From assembly GCA_016845175.1 (NCBI GenBank), contig JAERTD010000060.1, positions 1-52,198 on the forward strand: DNA of 52,198 bases, given 5' to 3'. Shown here piece by piece: positions 8,986-16,460 of the stretch; within the stretch, counting starts at the first letter, position 1, and each line of letters begins with the position of its first letter. The notes under the pieces were generated by a model. That model saw nothing but the letters and a program-made list of their open reading frames with translations. It did no database searches and was not told where the DNA came from. This DNA is from Bacteroidota bacterium (lineage in GTDB: Bacteria; Bacteroidota; Bacteroidia; Bacteroidales; F082). The position numbers and the translations under genes are program-made.

Positions 8986-11190
8986 ATGGTGGGGAGCAAA
9001 GATTATAGTGTGAAGGAGTTACTAAAATCTTTTTTTGGTTTTTCAAGTTTTAAAGGAAATCAGGAACCGATTATTCAAAGCGTACTTGAAGGCTCTGATA
9101 CATTTGTTGTGATGCCCACCGGTGGTGGTAAATCTTTATGCTATCAGTTACCGGCATTATTGAATCCAGGAACAGCTATTGTGGTATCTCCTCTGATTGC
9201 ACTGATGAAGAATCAGGTGGATATGATTCGTAATTTTGGTACCCAGTCGGGTATTGCCCATGTGATGAATTCCTCTTTGTCAAAATCTGAATTGAATGAA
9301 GTGCGGGAGGATTTGCTAAGTGGTAAGACCAAATTGCTGTATATGGCTCCGGAATCTCTCACCAAAGAGGAAAACATCGAATTTCTCCAACGCATTGAGA
9401 TATCTTTCTATGCCATTGATGAAGCCCATTGTATTTCAGAATGGGGTCACGACTTCAGACCTGAATACCGAAAGCTGAGGCCCATCATCAACGCCATTGG
9501 AAAAAAGGTGCCCGTTATAGCATTGACGGCAACTGCAACTTTAAAGGTACAGGAAGACATTCTGAAAAATCTGGAAATCCCCAATGCCAACGTCTTCAAG
9601 TCTTCTTTCGATCGCGAGAATTTATACTATGAGGTACGTCCTAAGACCAAGGATGTCATCAAGGATATCATTAAATACATCAAAACACAACCAGGCAAAT
9701 CCGGCATTGTGTATTGTCTGAGCAGAAAGAAAGTTGAGGAGCTGGCAGAAACACTGGTGGTGAATGGAATCAGGGCGCTACCTTATCATGCAGGTCTGGA
9801 TGCATCCACTCGTAGAAGCAATCAGGATGACTTTCTGATGGAAGAAGTGGAGGTAATTGTGGCTACCATTGCCTTTGGTATGGGAATCGACAAACCCGAC
9901 ATCCGCTTTGTGATCCATCACGATATACCCAAAAGTATAGAAGGTTACTACCAGGAAACCGGACGTGGCGGCCGAGATGGTGGCGAAGGTAACTGCCTGA
10001 CTTTTTACAGCTATGACGATATTCAGAAGCTGGAAAAATTCATGAAAGACAAGCCTGTTGCCGAACAGGAAATTGCCAAAGAACTCCTTTTCGAAACTGT
10101 GGCCTATGCTGAATCTGCGGTATGTCGACACAAATTGCTACTCCATTACTTTGGCGAACAATATTTCAAAGATAATTGTGGTGCTTGCGATAACTGCCTG
10201 AATCCCAAAGAAAGATTTGAGGCCAAAGAAGATGTGCAATTGGCATTGAAAGCCATTTTTACACTAAAACAGCAGTTCAAAGCAAAAATAATTGCTGAAG
10301 TGCTTTCAGGAAAGAAAAGTGGTGATGTAAAATCAATAAAACTCGACAAACACGAATATTTTGGCAAGGGAAACCAGCAAGATGCTAAATATTGGAATAC
10401 CGTAATCAGGCATTGCCTGATCCAGAAGTTGGCCGAAAAGGAGATTGAGAACTATGGTATCCTGAAAATTACCGATAAAGGTAAAGCTTTCATTGAAGAT
10501 CCCTATTCAGTACAACTTGCCAAAGACCATGATTATGACACCGGTGATGATGAGGATATTATTACTAACAATGGTGGAGCCCAGAAGACTTCAGGCACCG
10601 ATAGTCAGTTGTTCTCTTTACTCAAAGACCTGAGGAAGGATATTTCCAGAAAAGAAAACCTGCCGCCCTTTGTGATCTTCCAGGATCCTTCCTTGGAAGA
10701 TATGGCCATACAATATCCTGTTAAACAGGAAGAACTTACCCAGATTGTGGGTGTGGGTGCCGGAAAAGCCAATAAGTACGGCGCACCATTTATCAAACTC
10801 ATCAAAGAGTATGTTGAAGAGAATGAGATCACACGACCCAATGATATGGTGATTAAATCGGTGGTAAACAAATCAGGTTTAAAGGTGTATATCATCAAGA
10901 GCATCGACAGGAAATTACCATTAAAGGACATTGCCCACGCCAAGAATTTATCACTGAGTGAAATGCTCACTGAGATTGAGCGTATAGTTGCCTCCGGTAC
11001 CCGCCTCGACATCAACTATTACATCAATGAATATGTGGATGAGTACCACCAGGAAGACATTTATGACTACTTCTCAGAGGCGGAAACAGATTCTATTGAC
11101 GAAGCACTTCAAGAACTGGGCGAATCGGAATATGGTGAGGAAGAAGTGCGATTAATGAGAATTAAATATTTATCTGAAGTTGGCAATTAA
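8986..11190 (+). CDS. recQ: ATP-dependent DNA helicase RecQ
   Basis: 3'-5' DNA helicase of recombination and repair. Helicase motifs are Walker A TGGGKS (45-50), DEAH (145-148) followed by CISEWGHDFRPEYRKL, TATAT, and motif VI QETGRGGRDG. The zinc-binding RQC region has Cys in VCRHKLL and CGACDNC, and the winged-helix domain follows. The HRDC-like part (LFSLLKDLRKDISRKENLPPF) begins near residue 540. A C-terminal extension of roughly 100 residues (to 734 aa) is longer than the E. coli protein but common in Bacteroidota. The DUF4296 lipoprotein gene follows after 3 nt. Confidence 0.96.
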   Translation: MVGSKDYSVKELLKSFFGFSSFKGNQEPIIQSVLEGSDTFVVMPTGGGKSLCYQLPALLNPGTAIVVSPLIALMKNQVDMIRNFGTQSGIAHVMNSSLSKSELNEVREDLLSGKTKLLYMAPESLTKEENIEFLQRIEISFYAIDEAHCISEWGHDFRPEYRKLRPIINAIGKKVPVIALTATATLKVQEDILKNLEIPNANVFKSSFDRENLYYEVRPKTKDVIKDIIKYIKTQPGKSGIVYCLSRKKVEELAETLVVNGIRALPYHAGLDASTRRSNQDDFLMEEVEVIVATIAFGMGIDKPDIRFVIHHDIPKSIEGYYQETGRGGRDGGEGNCLTFYSYDDIQKLEKFMKDKPVAEQEIAKELLFETVAYAESAVCRHKLLLHYFGEQYFKDNCGACDNCLNPKERFEAKEDVQLALKAIFTLKQQFKAKIIAEVLSGKKSGDVKSIKLDKHEYFGKGNQQDAKYWNTVIRHCLIQKLAEKEIENYGILKITDKGKAFIEDPYSVQLAKDHDYDTGDDEDIITNNGGAQKTSGTDSQLFSLLKDLRKDISRKENLPPFVIFQDPSLEDMAIQYPVKQEELTQIVGVGAGKANKYGAPFIKLIKEYVEENEITRPNDMVIKSVVNKSGLKVYIIKSIDRKLPLKDIAHAKNLSLSEMLTEIERIVASGTRLDINYYINEYVDEYHQEDIYDYFSEAETDSIDEALQELGESEYGEEEVRLMRIKYLSEVGN

Positions 11191-11193
11191 CCC

Positions 11194-11586
11194 ATGAAAA
11201 ACAAACATTTCCTACTCCTTCTTTTCATTTCGGTGATTGGTTTCGGTTGTTACCACGAAAACGTATCCATACCAGAAGTTCCCGAAGTATTACTGTCTTA
11301 TGATCAGATGGTTGCTGTAATGACTGATATTCACCTGACCGAAGGTGTTCTCAACTACCACCGCATCAACAGGATGGAGTATAAAGACTATAAATCAGCC
11401 TATTATTCGAAGGTATTGCAACAACATGGCATCAATGCTGTGCAATTACGTGAGAACATTGATTACTACAACAGTACCCCGAAAGTTATGGAGGATATTT
11501 ATGAGGAGGTGTTGTCTAATCTTGTGAAGATTGAAACCGATTTAAAGATTGAACAACAGCAGGCAGATACCACTGCTGGCAAATAA
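11194..11586 (+). CDS. DUF4296-type lipoprotein
   Basis: Small predicted lipoprotein with a signal peptide ending FGC (Cys19). The helical body has the DUF4296 pattern: a Met-rich helix with MTDIHLTEGVLN, then AYYSKVLQQHGI and the acidic C-terminal helix. Function is unknown for the family, which is confined mainly to Bacteroidota. It is in an operon with recQ (3-nt gap), although a shared role is not obvious. Confidence 0.75.
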   Translation: MKNKHFLLLLFISVIGFGCYHENVSIPEVPEVLLSYDQMVAVMTDIHLTEGVLNYHRINRMEYKDYKSAYYSKVLQQHGINAVQLRENIDYYNSTPKVMEDIYEEVLSNLVKIETDLKIEQQQADTTAGK

Positions 11587-11607
11587 TTCTTCGACATAGG
11601 CCACTGA

Positions 11608-12018
11608 TCATCTGCTAAACACAGCTATGCGCTGTTCTATGTCTATGCCATCATTTAAATCGAAGGTGAAGTTTAGTCGGGAGTCGTTTTGGTAGACCCC
11701 TTCCCCTTCTGCCTGATAGTTATTTCCTATGGATTGCTGATCAATAATAGCTGTAGATCCTACCACCAAAGCAACAGCTGCCCCACCGGCATCGGCAAAG
11801 TTTAACAATCTGATTTGTGCTGAATTGGAGGGATTTCTTTCGATGGTAACTGTATAGTTGATGCGCTGGCCTTGATCACTTACATTCCAGCTCCCAAGAA
11901 ATTTTTCAATATCATCAGATACAGGATCATCCACGTCATCAGCCACACAGCCACCGAGAGTAATCATAAGAAAGATTGCTACAAATACTGATATCAAGGT
12001 TTTATGCATCATAGTCAT
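11608..12018 (-). CDS. Hypothetical lipoprotein, lipocalin-like beta-rich
   Basis: I do not recognise the family. A lipobox LGGC (Cys24) follows a hydrophobic signal. The mature part starts with an Asp-rich linker, then EKFLGSWNVSD, a pattern often found at the start of lipocalin-like or copper-resistance-type beta-barrel domains, then alternating beta-type segments. It is likely exposed at the outer membrane. It lies 4 nt downstream of the secreted thioredoxin-fold gene, so the two are probably co-transcribed. Confidence 0.6.
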   Translation of the reverse strand: MTMMHKTLISVFVAIFLMITLGGCVADDVDDPVSDDIEKFLGSWNVSDQGQRINYTVTIERNPSNSAQIRLLNFADAGGAAVALVVGSTAIIDQQSIGNNYQAEGEGVYQNDSRLNFTFDLNDGIDIEQRIAVFSR

Positions 12019-12022
12019 TATG

Positions 12023-12814
12023 TTATTTTCTCACCTCAAATTGTATGGCATCTAAGACCTGATCATCTATGGAGACTTGTACAATATACAAGCCATCTTT
12101 TAGTCGTGATGTATTCAGGGTGAATTTTCCATAATCTGTTGTACCATTATCCAATGTTCCTGTTTCCATCAAATGTCCCATACGATCCATGATTCGATAC
12201 TCTAAAAGATTTCCATCTTGCTGCCCCAGATCAATGGTTGCTGAATATTGGACAGGATTGGGATATAGGCGAAACGATTTCTGCTTATTGATATTCTCCG
12301 GGTTTCCAACAAAAATTCCCCCCGCATTGATTACAGCCGTAGTGATGTTATCAGTGGTGGGTTCCCACACATATTGTTCAACAATTTGATGATCGGGAGT
12401 GATTACAATAATGGTTGGATAGGATTGGATTTGATAGTTGGTATAGGTCCCATTACCCCCACCCTGGGTTCCGCTGATAGATGGATAACTTAATCCAAAT
12501 ATGGAGTCAAATTCTTTGACCTCCTGATTGTCGGAACCCCAGTTAATTCCCATGAAAAATACATTTCCGGTGTTGGAACCAAAGGCCTCATAGGCTTGTT
12601 GGTAATCGGGCGCATAGGTTTGGCAAGGTCCGCAACCCGTTGAAAAGAAATCAATGACGACGATTTTATTATCCTGATCAAGCAGATCGAACAACCAAAT
12701 GGTTTCTCCTTCAACTGTCTTTACGTGAAACTGTACAGCTTCGGTCAGAGGCGTTTGTGACAACAGGGAAAAACTTCCCAAAAAGAGCACCCATACTAGT
12801 CCTATTTTCTTCAT
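12023..12814 (-). CDS. Secreted thioredoxin-fold (TlpA/redoxin-like) protein with T9SS sorting domain
   Basis: Exported disulfide-type redox protein. I chose the ATG at 12814 because a signal peptide (MKKIGLVWVLFLGSFSLLSQ) follows immediately; the in-frame ATG at 12838 would overlap deoC. The active site is C61-G-P-C64 in VVIDFFSTGCGPC, followed by PTIIVITPD (the cis-Pro region). The C-terminal 75 residues, from FRLYPNPVQ to GLYIVQVSID, form a type A T9SS sorting domain, so the mature protein should be secreted or attached to the cell surface. Its position after deoC looks incidental. Confidence 0.85.
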   Translation of the reverse strand: MKKIGLVWVLFLGSFSLLSQTPLTEAVQFHVKTVEGETIWLFDLLDQDNKIVVIDFFSTGCGPCQTYAPDYQQAYEAFGSNTGNVFFMGINWGSDNQEVKEFDSIFGLSYPSISGTQGGGNGTYTNYQIQSYPTIIVITPDHQIVEQYVWEPTTDNITTAVINAGGIFVGNPENINKQKSFRLYPNPVQYSATIDLGQQDGNLLEYRIMDRMGHLMETGTLDNGTTDYGKFTLNTSRLKDGLYIVQVSIDDQVLDAIQFEVRK

Positions 12815-12824
12815 AACAAGCCTC

Positions 12825-13679
12825 TTATACCAATTCATTATACACTTTGCCAGCTAATCGACTGGCTCCAATCCTGAAATAGGTTTTATTTAACCAGGCA
12901 TCGCCCAGAACAGCTTTGACAAGGGCGTAGTATACTAAAGCCTCTTCAGGTTCGGCAATACCTCCTGCAGGTTTTATACCAATCATTTTATTGGTGGATT
13001 CGTAATAGGCTTTGATCACATCAAGCATCACAAGGAAGGCCTCAGTTGTAGCAGCCGGTTGAATTTTGCCTGTTGAAGTTTTAATAAAATCCGCTCCTGC
13101 TTCGATGGCAAGGATACTGGCACGTTGAACCAACTCCAGATAACCAAGCTCACCGGTTTCAAGAATTACTTTAAGATGTGCTTTACCACATGCCTTCTTG
13201 ATCTCTGATACTTCTTGGCTTATATAATCTTCATCGCCTTCCAGAAGTTTACCTCTGGATATCACCATATCAATTTCATCTGCTCCTTGTTCCACAGCAT
13301 CAGCAACTTCAGCAATTCTTATATTTAATGGTGACTGGCCACTGGGAAAGGCTCCGGCCACACAGGCCGTTTTAACCTGGCTGTTTCTGAGTTGATCACT
13401 AACCAATTTGGCAAAAATTGGATAAACACATACTGCTGCCACAGGTCCTACAGAAGGTTCATCAGCAGAAAGACTCATGGCTGTGGCACACAGCTCACTT
13501 ACATGCTCCCGGGTATCATCCCCACTCAAAGTGGTCAAATCTATGGAAGCCAATATGGTTTTTAAAGCTGTCTTGCGTTCTTCAGTTTCCCATACCTGCT
13601 TGACCAAGGCTTCAGCCCTCTTTTTCACGGAGTCTGGTGAAAAATCATAAGTTTCAAATGCTTTTTTCATTGTGTTCAT
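12825..13679 (-). CDS. deoC: Deoxyribose-phosphate aldolase
   Basis: Class I aldolase splitting 2-deoxyribose 5-phosphate into glyceraldehyde 3-phosphate and acetaldehyde in deoxynucleoside catabolism. Motifs are VAAVCVYP, TACVAGAFPSGQ, ADEIDMVI (catalytic Asp), the Schiff-base Lys in DFIKTSTGK, and the second Lys in GIKPAGGI. I prefer the ATG at 13679 (MNTMKK) to the upstream one at 13724, which adds a hydrophobic stretch with no family match. An N-terminal extension relative to the E. coli enzyme is usual for this clade. Confidence 0.93.
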   Translation of the reverse strand: MNTMKKAFETYDFSPDSVKKRAEALVKQVWETEERKTALKTILASIDLTTLSGDDTREHVSELCATAMSLSADEPSVGPVAAVCVYPIFAKLVSDQLRNSQVKTACVAGAFPSGQSPLNIRIAEVADAVEQGADEIDMVISRGKLLEGDEDYISQEVSEIKKACGKAHLKVILETGELGYLELVQRASILAIEAGADFIKTSTGKIQPAATTEAFLVMLDVIKAYYESTNKMIGIKPAGGIAEPEEALVYYALVKAVLGDAWLNKTYFRIGASRLAGKVYNELV

Positions 13680-13929
13680 ATACCCTAGAAAATATGTAAG
13701 CGAATTTCTAAAAAAGTATGACAAAAGTAAACAATAGATTGGAGCTGAAAGATTGAATTGGGTCCTGCTTTAAGCATTTACGTTTTCGTAACACTATCCA
13801 AAAACGTATGCGTTTGAATGGCATTTTATGGCCACATCATTGTCCGAAGACTTTTGAACAGTTTTTTTAGAGATTTATTTATCTATCAATCTGTTTGTTA
13901 CAAAATTTCAAGTGATAGGTATTTCTTTT
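13680..13929. other. Non-coding upstream region of the sigma-54 unit
   Basis: No convincing gene is seen here. The stretch holds the paired inverted repeats at 13778-13815 and AT-rich sequence (for example around 13860-13900) that could bend or bind an integration host-type protein between those sites and the promoter at 13930. Confidence 0.5.
13778..13815. promoter_or_regulatory. Two tandem 14-bp inverted repeats, candidate activator sites
   Basis: TTACGTTTTCGTAA at 13778-13791 and AAACGTATGCGTTT at 13802-13815 are both perfect dyads with 5-bp arms and a 4-nt spacer, sharing the pattern WWACGNNNNCGTWW. Their centres are 24 bp apart and they lie about 140-180 bp before the predicted sigma-54 start site, the usual place for enhancer-binding-protein sites. 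The role is inferred. Confidence 0.5.
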
Positions 13930-13945
13930 TGGCACATCTCTTGCT
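13930..13945 (+). promoter_or_regulatory. Predicted sigma-54 (RpoN) -24/-12 promoter
   Basis: TGGCACATCTCTTGCT matches the sigma-54 consensus TGGCAC-N5-TTGCW at every conserved base. The invariant GG (13931-13932) and GC (13943-13944) are separated by exactly 10 nt. Transcription would begin near 13956, giving a leader of about 17 nt before the ATG at 13973. The spacing and the downstream small gene make a chance match unlikely, though experimental support is absent. Confidence 0.65.
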
Positions 13946-13972
13946 CTTAAGGTCGCAGCAACTATTAGATTA

Positions 13973-14125
13973 ATGTTCAATCTTGGAAATAAAACAACGC
14001 CAACTAAGAAAAGGGTTAAATACCAAAAGTATTATAAATGCGACAGGTGTGGGTATATCACCATAGTTAGAGACTCATATTGTCCCATTTGTGCTAAAGA
14101 TGGTCATAAGATAAAAATGAAATAA
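13973..14125 (+). CDS. 50-residue zinc-ribbon protein
   Basis: Short open frame (ATG 13973, TAA 14123-14125) encoding a very basic 50-residue protein. Two Cys pairs, CDRC (23-26) and CPIC (37-40), separated by ten residues, form a likely rubredoxin-like or zinc-ribbon knuckle; Lys/Arg-rich ends suggest nucleic-acid or ribosome binding. It lies 17 nt after the predicted sigma-54 start site and 10 nt before the 60-residue gene. I do not recognise a named family. The Cys pattern, promoter and following Shine-Dalgarno argue that it is real. Confidence 0.65.
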   Translation: MFNLGNKTTPTKKRVKYQKYYKCDRCGYITIVRDSYCPICAKDGHKIKMK

Positions 14126-14130
14126 GGAGG
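14124..14130 (+). promoter_or_regulatory. Strong Shine-Dalgarno AAGGAGG
   Basis: AAGGAGG lies 5 nt before the ATG at 14136 and overlaps the TAA stop of the zinc-ribbon gene. Such complete sites are unusual in Bacteroidota, which mostly initiate without them. Confidence 0.6.
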
Positions 14131-14135
14131 CGCGT

Positions 14136-14318
14136 ATGAAGGTAAATGAAAATTACTCTCTGAACCAAATTGAATCTACCGGACTGGTAGAAAAAAACAT
14201 AAAAGACCTTGAAGCCAAGGTTTTTACAAAAGACAACAAGGTATACTTCTTTGAAGACCTAGAAAATAGATATTACAGATTATATTCAATTATTAATAAG
14301 CGATCCTTTTTCCTTTAA
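14136..14318 (+). CDS. Hypothetical 60-residue protein
   Basis: Small acidic/basic mixed protein with no signal peptide or membrane segment and no family I recognise. The N-terminal half (SLNQIESTGLVEKNIKDLEAKV) looks helical. The C-terminal half is rich in Tyr and Phe (KVYFFEDLENRYYRLYSI) and may form a short beta or amphipathic unit. It is preceded by AAGGAGG at ideal spacing and followed by a hairpin and a terminator, which supports real expression. It is probably co-transcribed with the zinc-ribbon gene from the sigma-54 promoter. Confidence 0.65.
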   Translation: MKVNENYSLNQIESTGLVEKNIKDLEAKVFTKDNKVYFFEDLENRYYRLYSIINKRSFFL

Positions 14319-14319
14319 T

Positions 14320-14334
14320 CGGATATTCTATCCG
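14320..14334 (+). other. Short hairpin after the 60-residue gene
   Basis: CGGATA-TTC-TATCCG is a perfect 6-bp-arm dyad starting 2 nt after the stop codon. It may protect the 3' end of the short transcript or slow polymerase before the terminator. Confidence 0.35.
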
Positions 14335-14346
14335 GCAAAAGCCCGC

Positions 14347-14385
14347 CAAAAAACCTTACGATGAGCCTATTGTAAGGTTTTTTTA
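14347..14385 (+). terminator. Rho-independent terminator of the small-gene operon
   Basis: Arms AAAAAACCTTAC (14348-14359) and GTAAGGTTTTTT (from 14372) pair perfectly around a 12-nt loop, and the 3' arm runs into a T tract. This isolates the two small genes from the histidine kinase downstream. Confidence 0.8.
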
Positions 14386-14516
14386 TGTGCTTTAATTTCA
14401 AATCAGCTTATTGGTATGCAAGTAAAATTTGCCTAAATTAGCCTGAAGGAAGTTAAGCCCTTCCTAAACTTTAATAAAACACACTCATGGATCATCGAGT
14501 TGTTGTACCTGCCCTT

Positions 14517-16433
14517 ATGAAAAGCTGTAAAAAACCTGTTATAGGCCTTATTTTTTTCTTCTTGCTTTCTGTTCTACAAGGACAACAGCTAAAGGATTCA
14601 TTGCTGAATGTATGGCACAACAAATCTCCCCTTTTTGAAGCAGCTGAAAAGGTAGACTTACTGGAAGACATTGGTTTGGCCTATAAATATTCACAACCAG
14701 ATTCAGCTTGTTATTATTTTGGCCTGGGTGCAGAATTGGCAAAAGAACATCAACTTTATGTGGAGGAAGCTAATCTGATCAGCCGTATGGGAGGCACCAA
14801 ATATATTCTGGGTGACTATGGTTTTTCATTGGAATACTTCAGTACCGCTCTCGAAAAACACCTCAATATTAAAAACAATAGGGGTATTGCCATAGGCTAC
14901 AATAATATAGGGCTTATCTATAATGTTCAGAATGAACATCAAAAGGCCATTGATTTTCACAAAAGGTCTGTGGCCATTTGTCTTGACATTAAAGACACTC
15001 TACTATTATCCAGGAATTATTCTAACCTAGCCATCACTTACAATGATTTGCGAAGAACTGACAGCGCACTGTTTTTTGTAAATCAGGCCATTAATCTAAG
15101 TGGCATCATCGGCGAAGAAGGCGAATTCCCATTGTTGTTTAACCTGAAAGGCGATATCTTACACAAAAGAGGAGAATATCAATTAGCTGAATTGTTTTAT
15201 ACGAAGGTTTTGAGCCTAGGGCATCTCAATAACAAATGGGAATATTGCTATGCACTGGCTGGTTTAAGTCTGGTGAATCAATCAGAAAAGCATTATCAAG
15301 AAAGCATCAGGTATGGTATCAGGGCTTTCGATATTGCCAAAGAAATACGTGCCAAATGGGACTTACAAAACATCACCAAAATATTGGCAGAATCTTATGC
15401 TTCCCTAAATGATTTTGAGAATGCCTATCATTACCAGTCCCTTTTTAAGAACTATAGCGACAGCATTTACAATGAAGAGAAGGAGAGGACCATTGCCTAT
15501 TTTCATTTGAAACGTAAGGCAGCTGAAAACGAGAAGCTCAGCACTGATATTAAGATCCAACAACAAAAGATCAAAACCAAGAATATCTTATTGGTATCAT
15601 TTATTGCAGGAATCATATTATTGGCATTTGTCATTGTGTTGCTGTTCAGAAAAAACGCACTAAAAACAAGTTTAAATGAGGCATTGCGAAGAAAAAATGT
15701 GGAAATCGACAAGAAAAACAAAAGCCTGGAACAACTCAATGCAACGAAAGACACTTTTTTCAGAATAATTGCTCATGATCTTAAAGGTCCTCTTGGAGTC
15801 ATGATCTCCTTCACAGATTTACTCAAAGAAAACCTTCAGGATTTCAATAATGAAGAGATCCTTGAGTTCATTAAAAAACTACATAACACTTCCACCGAAG
15901 GTTTTAAGCTATTGGAAAACCTATTGGATTGGGCACGATCACAATCGGGAAAACTGGTGTACGAGCCAAAAAGTATGAACCTGTCTTCAGTAATTGAGGA
16001 GAACATTTTATTGGTGGCACATAATGCCAGGGAAAAGAAGATTAACATCAACAACAACATTTCAAAAGATGCAGTTGCTTTTGCTGATAAAAATATGACT
16101 TCCACCATCATGAGAAATCTGCTGTCAAATGCTGTTAAATTTACTCCTGAAAATGGAAGCGTAAACATAAATGCAACAAGTGGAGAGAATAACATCAATA
16201 TTTGTGTAACGGATACAGGTGTTGGTATAAATGCCGAGGATATGGACAAGCTGTTTCTTATAGAAAAGAAGCATCATACCAAAGGCACCTTAAATGAAAA
16301 AGGTTCAGGAATTGGTCTGATCTTATGCAAAGAAATGGTTGAGAAACAAGGTGGCAGCATTAGCTGTGAAAGCACAGAGGGTAAAGGAACTACATTTTGT
16401 TTCAGCCTTCTAACCTCTGATCCTGAGCAATAA
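14517..16433 (+). CDS. TPR-repeat sensor histidine kinase (orphan)
   Basis: Membrane sensor kinase. A signal peptide (from the ATG at 14517; another in-frame ATG lies at 14487) leads into a periplasmic array of tetratricopeptide repeats over about 300 residues, for example NRGIAIGYNNIGLIYN and LSRNYSNLAITYNDL. A single membrane helix (LLVSFIAGIILLAFVIVLLF) and a coiled coil follow. The HisKA site is FFRIIAHDLKGPLG, its His codon at 15774-15776. The HATPase domain has N-box NLLSNAVKFTPENG, DTGVGI and GSGIGLILCKEMV. No response regulator lies nearby, so its partner is elsewhere. Confidence 0.9.
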   Translation: MKSCKKPVIGLIFFFLLSVLQGQQLKDSLLNVWHNKSPLFEAAEKVDLLEDIGLAYKYSQPDSACYYFGLGAELAKEHQLYVEEANLISRMGGTKYILGDYGFSLEYFSTALEKHLNIKNNRGIAIGYNNIGLIYNVQNEHQKAIDFHKRSVAICLDIKDTLLLSRNYSNLAITYNDLRRTDSALFFVNQAINLSGIIGEEGEFPLLFNLKGDILHKRGEYQLAELFYTKVLSLGHLNNKWEYCYALAGLSLVNQSEKHYQESIRYGIRAFDIAKEIRAKWDLQNITKILAESYASLNDFENAYHYQSLFKNYSDSIYNEEKERTIAYFHLKRKAAENEKLSTDIKIQQQKIKTKNILLVSFIAGIILLAFVIVLLFRKNALKTSLNEALRRKNVEIDKKNKSLEQLNATKDTFFRIIAHDLKGPLGVMISFTDLLKENLQDFNNEEILEFIKKLHNTSTEGFKLLENLLDWARSQSGKLVYEPKSMNLSSVIEENILLVAHNAREKKININNNISKDAVAFADKNMTSTIMRNLLSNAVKFTPENGSVNINATSGENNINICVTDTGVGINAEDMDKLFLIEKKHHTKGTLNEKGSGIGLILCKEMVEKQGGSISCESTEGKGTTFCFSLLTSDPEQ

Positions 16434-16460
16434 AAACTGTTTTAAGAAAAACCTGGCAAG

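Noticed and set aside
11608..12018. Firm lipocalin assignment for the small lipoprotein
   Set aside because: Only a loose EKFLGSW-type similarity is visible, not enough for a family call.
13973..16433. Histidine kinase and small genes as one operon
   Set aside because: A strong terminator at 14347-14385 and about 130 nt separate them.
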